The notes beneath the pieces were generated by a model. It had not been told where the DNA came from. It ran no database searches and saw only the letters and a list, made by a program, of their open reading frames with translations. A stretch of DNA of 64,000 nt from Megalonaias nervosa. Lineage: Eukaryota > Mollusca > Bivalvia > Unionida > Unionidae. Below are positions 1 through 11,368 of this stretch, piece by piece. The stretch spans positions 62,001 to 126,000 of the forward strand of contig JAECUM010003653.1 in assembly GCA_016617855.1 (NCBI GenBank), given 5' to 3'. Position 1 is the first letter of the stretch, and each line of letters opens with the position of its first letter. The position numbers and the translations under genes are program-made.

Positions 1-354
1 TGCCTCATATAAATCAAATACTGGATGAGGTTGAAATTCGTTTTGTAATGCTAAATTTTCAATATTGTCATCGCTGGTAGAATTATTTACTCTATAGACG
101 CTTTGTCCAGCTGGAATTTCTTCACAGAATAAACTGTAAATAAAATCTTTTCTAAACAGTTCGGTTATATCTGTATTATCTACTTTTACTGAAATTATCA
201 TTCCAGCTGGTGTTGGTTTTCCTATAGGGTTTTGAGATTTTATACAAATAACTGAACCAAGTGCATTTGCAGCATATAAGTTGTACTTTGGATGAACATG
301 ATAAATTTCTTGCTCTTCCGCTGTCAATCTAATGTATCTCAGAATTTCTGACAT
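1..354 (-). CDS. HNH-like reading frame, cut by window edge
   Basis: An open frame reads leftward from an ATG at 354-352 through 118 codons without a stop and runs off the left edge, so the C-terminus is missing. The N-terminal part contains HPKYNLYAANALGSVI, and further on are IPAGQSVYRVNN and NIENLALQNE. From memory, this layout resembles small HNH-type homing-endonuclease-like proteins, where an HP-x-YxxYxAxxxG start is followed by a region like 'HINNxxxDNRxxNLQ'. Here the usual His of that region is not visible (YRVNN instead of DHINN), so catalytic ability is doubtful. It is divergent from the polymerase relic that starts 74 bp away, so the two may belong to one mobile element and share a bidirectional promoter. 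The assignment is inference; the open frame is seen directly. Confidence 0.4.
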   Translation of the reverse strand, partial: MSEILRYIRLTAEEQEIYHVHPKYNLYAANALGSVICIKSQNPIGKPTPAGMIISVKVDNTDITELFRKDFIYSLFCEEIPAGQSVYRVNNSTSDDNIENLALQNEFQPHPVFDLYEA

Positions 355-427
355 TATACTATAGGGATTTTATATCTCTAATTGATTTTTACGTAATTTT
401 CAATTAAATATAAATATACTATATATA

Positions 428-3400
428 ATGTTAAAATTGCGTGATATTGCTAAGAAGAGCATTATGAAAACAGAAAATATTGCTGTAGCATTTTCCGGAT
501 ACGACAACAGTTAAAAATTTGATAATCAAAATGTTTTAGGAAATTTTAACTCTACAAATTTATTTGATCTTTTACAACCTGTTATAGCTCAAGAACTTGC
601 AGCTCACAAAAGTATCAAGCTAATAGTTCAGTATCATATAATTTTATCAAAGTTACATGCAATCGAAAAAGATATATTTGATATAATTTTTGAAAATACA
701 AGTTTCGACAGCGAAATTTCAGAACCATATCTAACAGCTAAATCATGAAAAATATTAACTGGAACAAATATTGCCACAGTCGCCGATGAAATACACCAAG
801 AAATAAATAAAAAATTGGAGGAATTTACTTCATCTGGGTCAGGTTGGAAATTTGAAATGATAAAGGAAGTTTTAATTCATACAGCAAAATATAACGTACT
901 TCGAGGTAGTTCTTACGTTGATCTTCCAAAAAAAAATTAAAAACAAAAAATGCTGTATAAATGTCAAAAACAACGACGATCAATGTTTTCGTTGGTCAAT
1001 TTTGTCGGAGAGACATCCACAGAGTGACCACAGTAATAGAATTGAAAAGTATTTGCCATACAAAGACGAACTAGATTTTAACGGAATAACTTTTCCAGTG
1101 GCAGAAAATCAGATACCAAACTTTGAAAAACAAAACAATATTTCAGTAAATTTTTTCGGACTAGATGAGCGAGAAAATGTTTATCCAAGGTATATTTCAG
1201 AGACTGCTACACAAAAGACAATAAATTTATTATTTTATCGAGGACATTATTGTTGGATAAAAAACTTTAACGGCTTAGTTGGCAGACAGTATAATAAAAA
1301 TAAAAACAAAACATATTTCTGTTACAGATGTTTACAAGGTTTTTGTAAGAATGAGAAACTGCAAGAACATCTCAAATACCGTGTCAACGTTCAAAGAATA
1401 ACTATGCCAAGCGAAAAAGAAAAAGTCTTAAAATTTAAAAATTATGATCATAAGCTAAATATACCTTTCGTTATTTATGCTGATTTTGAGTGCCTACTTG
1501 TTCCTGTGGCCGGCGCAGAGAATAATCCGAATAAATCAAGTACAAGAAAAATACAACAACATACCCCTTGCGGAGTAGCTTTTAAAGTAGTTTGTTGCGT
1601 CGACGATAAGTGTTCATGTCCGGTTAAGTTATATAGATGTAAAGATAGTGAATCTGAAAGTCCAGCAATTTGGCTGCTAAAAAAATCTTATAGATGATGC
1701 TAATAAAATTTCTAACAAATTATTTAGGACAGCTTCATTGAAAATAACATCTAAGCAACAACTTCAATATAACGAAGCAGTTTATTGTCATATCTGCGAA
1801 GAATCATTTGGTGATGATAAAGTTCGTGATCATTGCCATTTAACTGGGCAATACAGAGGGGCAGCTCATAATAATTGTAATTTAAAATTTCATGCACCAA
1901 AGTTTATACCTGTCGTTTTACATAACTTTCGCGGTTATGATAGTCATATCATTGTAGAAGCTTTTGGTGATGATGAGGTTAAATCTAAACTAAAACCAAA
2001 TAATTAAATAAAATGTATTCCAAATAATTTTGAAAAATATATGTCAGTTACTCTCGGAAAATTACGTTTCATTGACAGCTTACAATTTATGGCAGCACTA
2101 TTGGATGAGCTCGTAAAAGGATGTAGCACTTTTAATAATCTGCGAAGTTGCTTTGGTGAAAACTATGTCGATCTGACAAAAAAAGGTATATTTCCATATG
2201 AGTATCTCGACGACTGGAGCAGATTTGATGAAACTTCTCTGTCCGGCAAAGATAAATTTTACTTACAGTTAAAAGGCGAAGATGTGTCAGACGATGAGTA
2301 CAAATATGCACAAGATATTTGGAATAAATTTAGTTGTAAAACATTTGGTGATTATGATGATTTATATTTGAAAACAGATGTATTACTACTAGCAGATGTT
2401 TTTGAAAGTTTTCGTCAAGTTAGTTATAAAAATTATGGACTAGATCCCTGCTGGTATTATTCTGCTCCCGGGCTGTCATGGGACGCTCTACTAAAAACAA
2501 GATAGAATTGGATCTCTTGACAGATGTTGCTATGTTTAATTTTATTGAAAAAGGTATCAGAGGTGGAATTAGCGTTATAACAAAACAAATGTGCAGTAGC
2601 TAATAATAAATATCTAAAAAATTATGATAAAAATCTCCCATCCAATCATATTATTTATCTAGATTGCGTTAACTTGTATGGGTATACAATGTCAGAGCCA
2701 ATGCCTTGCGGTGGATTTCATTGGATAACTCCAGATCAATTTCTTAAAGAAACTGAAAAAGATTTACCTAGGAAAATTAACAATGATTTTTCTGATGTCA
2801 GTTATTTTGTTGAAGTTGATCTAGATTATGCTAGTTCGTTACATGATCTACATAATGACTACCCATTTTGTGCAGAGTCTATGATGATATATTACAGTTT
2901 ACTATCACCTGAACAACGAGCCATGACAACAGCAAAAAAATTCGATTGTTAATAAGCTAGTTCCAGATTTGTTAAATAAAAGAAATTACGTGATACATTA
3001 CAAAAATTTAAAACAAGCAGTAGATGCTGGACTAATTCTGAGAAAAGTCCATCATGTACTAAAATTTAATCAGTCGAGGTGAATGGCAGATTATATTGAC
3101 TTAAATACCAAACGTCGTGCTGTGGCCAAGACCGACTTTGAGAAAATCCTTTTTCAAGTTAATGAATAACTCAGTTTTTGGAAAGACAGTGGAAAATATT
3201 CGAAAAAAGAGTTTCTATCGAAATTGTAAACGACATAAATCGCAGAAGTAAATTAGTTAATGATGATGGTTTTGTTAGTATGAAAATATTTAATGAAAAT
3301 CTTGTTGCAATACAACGACGAAAGACAAATTTAAAGCTAAATAAACCGACTTATGTTGGTGCAGCTGTACTTGATATATCAAAGTGGTTGATGTACGATT

Positions 3401-3927
3401 TTCACAATAATTTTACCAAAATGCAGCGACCAGATTCAGAGTTGCTATTTATTGATACAGATTTGCTAGTTTATAATATAAAATGTGAAGATGTCTATCA
3501 ATATATTTATAACCGCCGTGACCTATTTGATTTATCAGATTATCCGACAAGTAGTGGATTTCATGATGATGCGAATAAAAAAGTTATCGGCAAAATGAAA
3601 GATGAATTTATGTTTGTGCCGGTGAGAGAGTTCGTTGGACTTCGAAGTAAAATGTATGCCGTAATTCTCCACAATAATAAACTAACAAAGAAAGCGAAAG
3701 GTATTCCTCCTGTATATTTTAAAAAATGTATGAAATTTAACGATTTTAAATCAGCGTTAAATAGTTGCACTAATTTTATAAAAACGAATATTATTAAATC
3801 TAATCTTCACAAGTTCGAGGCAGATACGATTTTTAAGCGTGAACTAAGTAATTTTGATGATAAAAGATATTGCGAAGATGGGAATAATACTCTAGCACTT
3901 GGCCATTACACCAATATCTTTAATTAA
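428..3927 (+). pseudogene. Broken Polinton/Maverick-type B DNA polymerase
   Basis: Relic of a large protein-primed family B DNA polymerase of the kind carried by Polinton/Maverick elements and related viruses. Pieces appear in the expected order: an N-terminal region with EFTSSGSGW and GSSYVDLP; a C2H2-like YFCYRCLQGF segment; Exo I YADFECLL (about 1470-1500); a Cys/His zinc-like domain YCHICEESF...DHCHLTG (about 1780-1890); Exo II HNFRGYDSHI (about 1920); Exo III YLKTDVLLLADV (about 2365-2400); motif A-like LDCVNLYGY (about 2660); motif B FFKLMNNSVFGKT (from 3150); and motif C FIDTDLLVY (about 3450), where the usual Ser after DTD is Leu. It is not functional: in-frame stops at 512-514 and 746-748, a shift at the A9 run 928-936, a stop near 1697, and more shifts near 2500, 2600, 2950 and 3200. 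The final frame (3178-3927) is intact to its stop. Confidence 0.85.
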
Positions 3928-4730
3928 TTTTGGTAAATCTTTACAATTTATCATTATTCGATTTAATTAGTAGCAACTTGTGTGTTTCAGAAAGGGAGAT
4001 AATACTGTCTTCCAGATAACATAAATCGTATTTGGATTATCGAACGTAGATATATACCTATGCTTGGTTCGTTAAGGCTTCGGTTAATACAGGGCATTTA
4101 TTGTCTGTTTGTCTGCAATGTAGAGCTGTATGAATGAAAATCACCAAATAATTTAGTAATGTTAAAGCCTTATGTTCAATATATAAGACCGTACTGGAGA
4201 AGCGGATATAATGCAGAGAATTTATTGATTTTCGACTGCCTAAGTCTGTCTGTAATAAAGCGCTGTTGTAATGATTTGGCTTATATTACAGCACTGTAGA
4301 AATCTGTCAAGTGATTTCCAGACGATTTTGTAATGTATTAGTGAGTTCGTTTTGTCTGTCTGTCTGTATCAATAAAAATCATCTGGTATAGTAATTTTAA
4401 GACCTTAGAATTAGAAAATATATGAAACATGTTCTGTATTGATTTCCACTTGGATACTCGGAATCTTCATATTATGTATAAGGCTTGGTAAAAACCCACT
4501 ATCGATTTTTCAGACTGCAGAGTCTCTGCCTATAATGTACACAGCCGCTGTGTTAAAGCTTAGCACAGGATTTCGTTTTTCTGTACAAATAGACGGTAAT
4601 ATATTTTAAATATGTAAGATTTCAGATTTCGCGATTCAATTTTATTAACGTTTTCCAAAATCAGAAAATGAAATGCTATTCAAAATCAGGTAACTGGTAA
4701 GTATATAATAATTTTTTGAACATATACGTG
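3928..4730. other. Non-coding stretch after polymerase relic
   Basis: No gene seen. The sequence is AT-rich and recurs to short phrases such as 'gtctgtctgt' (about 4095, 4245 and 4350) and 'agctgtatgaatgaaaatc', suggesting a very degenerate tandem repeat with a spacing near 130-250 bases. No domain or terminal repeat of the polymerase element could be found here. Confidence 0.4.
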
Positions 4731-4732
4731 TA

Positions 4733-4990
4733 ACCGAATGTCATGGCTCAGTGCAGGAATGGTGGATTCTCGTACTGAAGGTCTGTGGTTCGGTTCCCGT
4801 AACAGGCACATGTCGGTGCGTCGGTTCTGGATTACCAATTTTTCTAAGATAATTGGGGGTACGAAGTTCAACAGAAAAAAGTACGCTCTCCCACCATGTC
4901 ACCACGTGGTGGGTGTACTTTTACACTCTCCTCGGGGTGATCATGGGGAGAGTGTACAAAATTGTTGAACGTACGTAAATCCCCCGTTTA
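4733..4990 (+). repeat. tRNA-derived SINE-like repeat
   Basis: Internal RNA polymerase III promoter boxes are visible: an A-box-like TGGCTCAGTGC at 4744-4754 and a good B box GGTTCGGTTCC at 4787-4797, spaced as in tRNA genes. The body is not a foldable full tRNA. Downstream, 4880-4962 holds two GC-rich inverted repeats (around 'accacgtggt' and between 'acactctcc' and 'ggagagtgt'), which may be the SINE tail. The exact 3' end is uncertain. Confidence 0.5.
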
Positions 4991-5890
4991 TGTTTGTGCC
5001 GTCCCTTAGAATAAGTTTATGTGTTGTGTGGTCCTATATGTTTGTGCCGTCCTATATGTCTGTATCGTCCAAAAATAAACAGCAGGGTGATGTGAGCTCC
5101 TGACCTTGTGACCTCACTGAAGGGTACCCACACAGGGACATTCAGAAAGAATGTCCGCCGGACAAAAAAGTCTCAGTAAGGTGCCTGTGGACCACAAGAT
5201 AGGTCTTAACCAATGAAGAGTGCCCTTGGACCACAAGATAGGTCTTTACATTGAAATAGACAGCCTTCTGAGTTTCTAAAGTTTCGTTTCGGATATTTAG
5301 AAATTCGCCGGGGGGTATGCCTATGAAAGGGACTCTTAGGACCTTATTGGTAAAGGCTTTACCGGCAGAAGGGACCCCAGTGAATGGTAGACCGAACGTC
5401 ATTGCTGCTGTTTATTTTTGTCTAAATATTGCAATAGTAGATGTTTGGAAATATCATTCATCAACCATGTTGTCAATAAATGTCTGCCCAACCTCTTATT
5501 TTCAGTTGCGAATCCATATGATGACCATCCTTTTTAATACAGTCGCTTATTATCCCAGTATATTTGATTGAATTAAATCTTTTAAAAAATCTGTTTGTTA
5601 GATTAAATCCGACGCTACTGTAATAGGTCATTTCATTGTTTAATACGAAAAGGTTTCTAAACTAGGATATTCTTTCTCCGACAAATCCCCTCTCTCCAAA
5701 TTTGGGGGTGGGGGTAGGGTCTCTGGTCTAGAATCCTCTTTTGGTTCAGGATCATCATCTTAGTCTACTACTGAATTTTCAAAGGGAGTCCAGAAAAGTA
5801 TATCTCCGTCAGTTTTTCTCCCAAATCTTTGGAAAAAGGGGGTGGGGCATACACCTGCATCAGTTTCCCCTTAATATCTATGGACATCCC
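4991..5890. other. Unassigned repetitive DNA
   Basis: A short tandem phrase 'tatgtttgtgccgtcc' recurs between 4988 and 5070, and 'ggaccacaagataggtctt' occurs twice at 5189-5250. No coding domain was recognised. The part from about 5690 lies just downstream (minus strand) of the gypsy integrase end and may be its 3' non-coding region or LTR, but no LTR pair was found. Confidence 0.4.
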
Positions 5891-5899
5891 ATTTTTTAT

Positions 5900-6355
5900 A
5901 AGGGGATATCACCATTTGCAAAGAGGAAATATCTTCCTCTGCCTTCATTTTGTAGCCCTTTAATATCTCTAAACGCTGCAAGATTGCCAACGTCGAAGTC
6001 GTCGTTCCCCCCACATCTCAATACTTTCTGTGTTCTCAGAACTCGCTCCGTCAGTGACTTCATTGCGTTCCTGATACCTTTTCCAATGGTCGAAGTGTAC
6101 TTCGAGAAGCTTCCCATGTCTACCGTATTTAACCAATAATTTGATCGCTCGGCCTTTCTTGACTTCGTAGGATCCATGCCTCCCTATCTGTAATTTCGGC
6201 GAAATCCCCTTTTACTCTTCGGTTTAAACAGTCTGACAAGATCGCATACATTAAATCGTTTCAATCGGGGCTTGTTATCATAATAGCGCTCGTTTTCATT
6301 GGGGCTTGCTATCATAACAGCGCTTTTGTGGGCGCATGTTACGTTTGAAGTTCTG
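5900..6355 (-). pseudogene. Ty3/gypsy integrase C-terminal part (relic)
   Basis: Read on the minus strand, the segment contains RYYDNKPRLKRFNV, then DLVRLFKPKSKRGF, GSYEVKKGRAIKLLVKYGR and VHFDHWKRYQ in neighbouring frames. This matches the C-terminal DNA-binding part of Ty3/gypsy integrases (the 'YYD...F..GD.V...' region followed by an SH3-like fold ending in 'VHFDRLKPY'-type sequence). The frame is broken. A 34-bp tandem duplication (about 6264-6297 and 6298-6331) repeats the 'CYDxKP' codons. It continues the integrase core at 7.3-7.8 kb after an insert of about 0.9 kb. Confidence 0.7.
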
Positions 6356-7280
6356 TGTTACGAGTCAATGCTCTTGAAATATGTAACAGAAAAGAGTGAA
6401 GACAACAAGCTTTGTAAAGTTTAACAAATAATTTATTTCCCTAGAATACAAAGTGAAAAATGAGAAGAAAAAAAAAAAAAACCACACTGTTTTACGAATT
6501 AAATCCAAAAATAATCCAAGAATTAAAAAATAGAAGTCCTAGTAATAAAAAGTCCTGAATGAAACTGAGTTCGAGTACCGATGAAATCCGTCAACGAAGT
6601 GCTGCTGTGTCAACAGTCTCTTCGTGAATCACAGAAAATATTATTGCAGTTTTGAATTCAGCATAAATTCCATTAAATGTCTTTATCCAAGAATTTTGTC
6701 AGAGCACTTTTGTATTTCCAGGGAAAAAAATCACTTGAATTCAACAATTTGAAGAAAATAAAATTCAACCCAAACTGGTCACAACATAATACAACTTAAC
6801 GTGTCAAATGTTTTAAGCCCCACTGAATAAATCTTTATCAAAACAACAGTTATACACGAATTAAGACGTAAAACAGATTCCCGGGTGAGGGTCAAAAGTT
6901 CATTCTTCTGGAAAAAATAGAAGCCAGTTGATATATGCTACTTGTCACGTAGTCCAGGTATGACCTTAACTTAAATGATTCTTACTGAAAAAGAAAAAAA
7001 AATTTAAATTTTTGTTATACCAAAACAGTCACTGATTTTGAAACAAGGTCAGGAACTAGATACAATATTGCTATTATTAGTTGTTTATGTCAGTGAAATA
7101 AAAAGAAATCAGTCAGATCAAACAGATCTGAACTCAATGTTACATTACAATAGCATGTAACGGAATTAACAAATTTAAAGCTAACAAACACTTAATTATA
7201 CATAAAATCTTGCAAAATGTCGGGAAGTTTCTAATTTTATTTGTAATGACTGGAACCGTTCGTGATGTAACGTTGAACAG
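6356..7280. mobile_element. Unidentified insert within gypsy integrase
   Basis: Gypsy integrase sequence stops near 6355 and resumes near 7280 on the minus strand, so about 0.9 kb is extra. The insert is AT-rich, with no readable domain. It is bordered by similar 10-mers, atgttacgtt (about 6338) and atgtaacgtt (about 7265), which could be a target duplication differing at one base. The class of element could not be decided. Confidence 0.4.
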
Positions 7281-7790
7281 TGGTCTCCAAACACAGTATT
7301 TAATGGCAGATCAACCTTCCTTCCCATCATCATGAAATTGGGAATGAAACCTGATGTTTCGTGCACTGCTGAGCGGTACGCTATCGCTATGCACGTGAGG
7401 TGCTCGTTTCGATCTCTGTTGTTCGACGACAGCAGATAGTATGCTCTTTAGATTCCGGCTCATCTTTTCCACCAAATGGCACATTTCAGAAAACTCTTCA
7501 CTCTTTAACTGCCCTCTTGATTCGTGGTAATTTGTTTTGGCACGCAAAAGATGAGAAGACTTCTTCTGCTAACAGTCTTGGGACGACTATACGTTTCTGG
7601 CAATGTATTAGGAACATCTCCGTCCATTTAGTATTCAGCGACCACGAGAATGTTAACATTTCCATTGTATGTTTCTGAAGTGGCCAAATAATATAGCTAT
7701 ACGTTCCATCAGAACTAATAGCCCAGCCGACTGGATTGGAGAACTCCTTTTCTGTCTGAGCGACCATCGCTTCGCACAAGCTTCACATCT
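7281..7790 (-). pseudogene. Ty3/gypsy integrase catalytic core (relic)
   Basis: Minus-strand fragments in alternating frames read IIWPLQKHT, then TKWTEMFLIHCQKRIVVP and LLAEEVFSSF (beginning of the DDE core, normally 'MDI.GPL...TKWTEA...'), then ESRGQLKSEEFSEMCHLV (the 'SDQG..F.S..F.E.C.LL' region) and finally a segment equivalent to the 'Y....HE.TG..PN.M..GR' end of the core. Several frameshifts and stops separate these pieces. It lies downstream of the RNase H relic in the order expected for Ty3/gypsy elements. Confidence 0.8.
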
Positions 7791-8255
7791 CTAGCACGAC
7801 AATCACACGTTGTTCTGAAGTCCTATACAGTAATAACCTTTTTTTTACCCGTTCAGATGCTTAGGCATGCTCCGCTGTGCTAATTGTATCCCACACGTAG
7901 TACACCTTCTATTTCTTCTCTTGGGAAGATGCCTTGACTGAATTTCTCCGCCGTTGTTTGACTCCAAACTGCGACAGAGTATGGCGTTCTTTTTCTCTAG
8001 CCGCACCCACTGACTCCAGGGAATCTTAACCAACACGCCATATTTTGTGACTTTCCTCCACACTGTATTCGTTGTTGGCTTCCAATCCAATATTTAAGAG
8101 CTGCAACATCCTAGTCAGATTGCTGACAAATTGCTATTTCGTTCCTAACATAGGATGTCTGCATCGCATCACTCCGTTTTTCGTCTGTTGCCGGACAGAG
8201 TTGCAACATTTTGTCTCATTGTTTTGTGTCTATAACCTTAATTGAAAACCGCACT
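7791..8255 (-). pseudogene. Gypsy linker / integrase N-terminal region (relic)
   Basis: This sits between the RNase H and integrase core relics of the same element, where the spacer and the HHCC zinc-binding domain belong. A frame at 8090-7845 has CTTCG and a few His residues, but a full HHCC pattern cannot be made out. It is assigned by position only. Confidence 0.5.
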
Positions 8256-8733
8256 TTTCTTATTGACCCTAGAAATGGCGTCAGCTTTGCAATGTAATCC
8301 ACCAGGACGATGCTAAATCTCAAACTGATACATGGGCAGGACTTTAATCTATCTTGCATTTTGTCCATTTGGGTTGCTGAAATGCAGTAACCACCTCAGC
8401 TAGCTATGGTATATCCCGATCAAGAAATGCCTCACATACAGGTAGTGCTTGAAATATTTCACGTAAAATACGGTCGCTAACAGCCCCTTTCTTGTGACAC
8501 AGTATCATTCCGCTTTAGGTTGCAATCGGCCAACATAAGCCATAACACTTTCGCATCCAACAGGACGGCTTCAATTCCACTATTACTTCTGTCAATGTCA
8601 AGAATGGGAGGCTTTCTAAGATCTGGGAACGCTAAACCAGGGATAGTCGTCTATCGCATCTTTAACTCGTCGAAAGAAAACTCGCAACTCTCAGTACAGA
8701 CAAAATGTCTCCCTTTTTAATCAGTCGGTACAG
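8256..8733 (-). pseudogene. Ty3/gypsy RNase H (relic)
   Basis: The minus strand reads RLIKKGRHFVCTE, then FPDLRKPPILDIDRSNSGIE (first catalytic Asp region, normally 'LDTDAS..G.GAVL'), then LRWLLHFSNPNG and, after in-frame stops, YQFEI and HRPGGLHCKADAISR. These are the hallmark blocks of the Ty3/gypsy RNase H domain in the correct order. At least three stop codons and a frameshift show it is dead. The upstream joint with RT is interrupted by an inserted element. Confidence 0.85.
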
Positions 8734-8874
8734 CATACATGCCAACCATTACGCTTTTGGCGTAATCAGTGTGCTTTTTTCACCAAATTACGCATTACGC
8801 TAGACTATAGATTACGCCATTTTGGTACATTAAAAAATAAAATAAAAATAAAGCAATAAAAAGTTGTCATTTAC

Positions 8875-8910
<36 letters not shown>

Positions 8911-9640
8911 CTCTTTAAGTTCACTGATATAAATGTGAGAATATTCTTAAAAAGGTGACTGCTGCATGAGAATAGCGTAAAAGTACTTTCCTTATTTTCT
9001 ATTAATAGCAGCTGTATATGACCCATTTCCAAGAAAACAGATGGGATTCTTCAAAGGGAACATTGCCTCACAGATTCATTTTATTGATAAGCAAGGGAAG
9101 TTGTGAACCAGTCTGTACTTTTAAAGAAAATGGCGCCAGATGTTAGGTTAAACACTACGGTGTGAGTTTTGGAGTTGTGAATGTTACATGACGGACAATA
9201 TTAGAGCAGATGGATCTTTTCAAACTTCAAAACATGTCAGATCAGAAAAAAACACGACAAATCAAAACCACTTTACAAACTTTAAGAGAAGTATACGAGA
9301 ATATACAGCAATCTCAGCACCTGACCTCATTGCAGATTTCCAGTTCACGATCATTTAGCGAAATTTACACTTCTATGAGAGTTACTGAATACTGAATATA
9401 AATAATTTTTTCAGTTTATTTTGTGCTTGTAATCTGGTTCTAATCCATATGGATTTTGTGTTTTGTGACAAGAATTTTGACCACCTGCAGAATCAGATTA
9501 ACTGTGATTGTGTCTTATTCATACATACTGTAATTCGGGCATGTAATATAGAGACTACACTTTTTACACCCAAATTACGCTTTTTGTCACTTATAATAGT
9601 AATAATTACGCTTATACTTCTCAGGGAGTTGGCATGTATG
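8734..9640. mobile_element. 907-bp inverted-repeat element nested in gypsy
   Basis: The ends are CATACATGCC (8734-8743) and its reverse complement GGCATGTATG (9631-9640), continuing into similar 'aac...' and ATTACGC-rich subterminal sequence. The flanks are gtacag (left) and gtgcag (right), a likely 6-bp target duplication with one change. Gypsy RT coding sequence ends at the right border and RNase H resumes at the left border, so the insertion postdates the retrotransposon. 'attacgc/gcgtaat' recurs at both ends. No transposase was recognised; a 61-codon frame at 9210-9395 (+) has no known domain. A (TAT)n microsatellite sits at about 8872-8910. Confidence 0.6.
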
Positions 9641-10705
9641 GTGCAGGCTAACACGGTGATCTTTTTGAATCAACAATAGTTTTAACATATCCATAAAAAA
9701 CTGCGAAGTTTTGTATATGACGTCAGATGTTTCCAGTCGAATACGGCATATACTTTCTCTGGATATATACATGTCCCCACCGTCGATACAAGTATTTTAC
9801 CTCTTGTGAGAGCAGTCAGCGTTTATTGGGTTTGAGCTTCAGGGGCTTGTCGAAGACGATTCATTTCCTCTTCCAACGTGCGTCCAAATATTTTTATATC
9901 ATCGAAGTACAATGCGTATATCTACGATTGGAGCCCCGCCATAACCGTCTTCATCAGTTTGTGATGGTCTCGACCGCATTACAGAGCCCGATCGACGTAA
10001 CATTGAATTCGTATAACCTAACCTAGTTGCGAATACATACTTCGACTGATTAACAGGCTCCATTTTCACTCGCCACTGTCCAGTCATGAAGTGGTCGAGA
10101 GCCAGATTACTCAGGAGAGTCCTGTGCCTCGGAGATCCTTGGTAGAGGGTATGCTTCATTTGTAGTGATTTCGATCAAGGCAGGGTAGTCAGTGTCATAT
10201 CTCGTTGTGCCTTGTTATTTCTTTACTAAAACCACTGGCAAGATTGGAAATTATCCCCTTCTTCAGCATTTCGTTCACACGCATCTCGGTTTCTTGCCTG
10301 GATTGAATCTGAACCATTCTTGGGGGTTATTTCATTTGTCCCTTGATCCCCGTTTCACTTTTGTGTCACACCTTTGGAACTCGTCAAAGGTCACCGTTAA
10401 ACACAGCCAAAGAGAGCCTGGTAGGCGCAAATGAGAACATAGCGCTTAACGAAGGAGTGAATGGACTTCGAGAAAAGGTTGACCACAAGGAAGAGGACAA
10501 CGGATATGATGGATAGTCTCCTGCCTTTTCCTCGGAATGCGATTTCATTAATGTTTGAGCCAACTCTTCCTGATGAGTTGGTACCTTAAGATGCAATTTA
10601 CTAGTGACAATATTATAGGAACTTGCGGTATTGTGAATTAAATCACAAATAATCCTCAATATCCTATCACCAGTACAAAAGTATAGAATGTTCCGAACGA
10701 ATTCC
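9641..10705 (-). pseudogene. Ty3/gypsy reverse transcriptase (relic)
   Basis: Reading leftward from about 10.43 kb, the blocks are: PVVLVKK, then TTRYDTDYPALIEITTNE and AYPLPRISEA (fingers/palm), GQWRVKMEPVNQSKYVFAT (normally 'GYWQ..M...D..KTAF.T'), GLCNAVETI, and the catalytic box YFDDIKIFGRTLEEEMNRLR (the usual YLDDI is YFDDI here). They lie in several frames with stops. The 10.70-10.44 kb part reads ELAQTLMKSHSEE and is probably the RT N-terminal linker. RT, RNase H and integrase in this order place the element in Ty3/gypsy (Metaviridae). Gag, protease and LTRs could not be identified. Confidence 0.87.
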
Positions 10706-11263
10706 AATAGTTTGGAATGACTTGATGTAAGGCAATGATATAATCTAGAATGTCTTTGAGTGAGTCCTCAGTAATCACACAATAGTGTTTTAGTTTTAAA
10801 AGTCAACGAGCTCTTTGTAATTCCAATTAATAATTTGAATTAATAATTTCTCTCAAATTATATGTGAATACAACTTCAAACTCTGATCATAGAGTGAAAT
10901 CATTAATTTCACGATTAATATGAGACAGTCTGATAGGTAGATGCCAATATAGACAGTTAACAAATAGCTTGGGAATTAATCGAAAATATGAAGATAATAC
11001 AATAATAAAAGATCCCTACATACATCTGTGAAGGATATAGTTTTCATATCGCATCGTTAAAGTATTGCGAACAACTTGACGAATAATTGATTTTGTGTAC
11101 TATGTCACTGATAGAGTAGTAATTAGGATATAGCAAATCCCAGGACATGACCAAAGAAACATCTTTTTCGTTGTTAACACTACAACAATCTTTCCAATAG
11201 GTGTTAAAAGATATTAACTTTTATTAAGTTTTTGCAAATTGATTTGAGGTAACTAACCTTGGT

Positions 11264-11264
<1 letters not shown>

Positions 11265-11301
<37 letters not shown>

Positions 11302-11305
11302 TGTG

Positions 11306-11364
<59 letters not shown>
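11265..11364. repeat. Compound (GT)n-(TA)n microsatellite
   Basis: About 40 bases of gt repeats with one interruption are followed by about 60 bases of at repeats. A typical compound dinucleotide microsatellite; likely variable in length. Confidence 0.95.
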
Positions 11365-11368
<4 letters not shown>

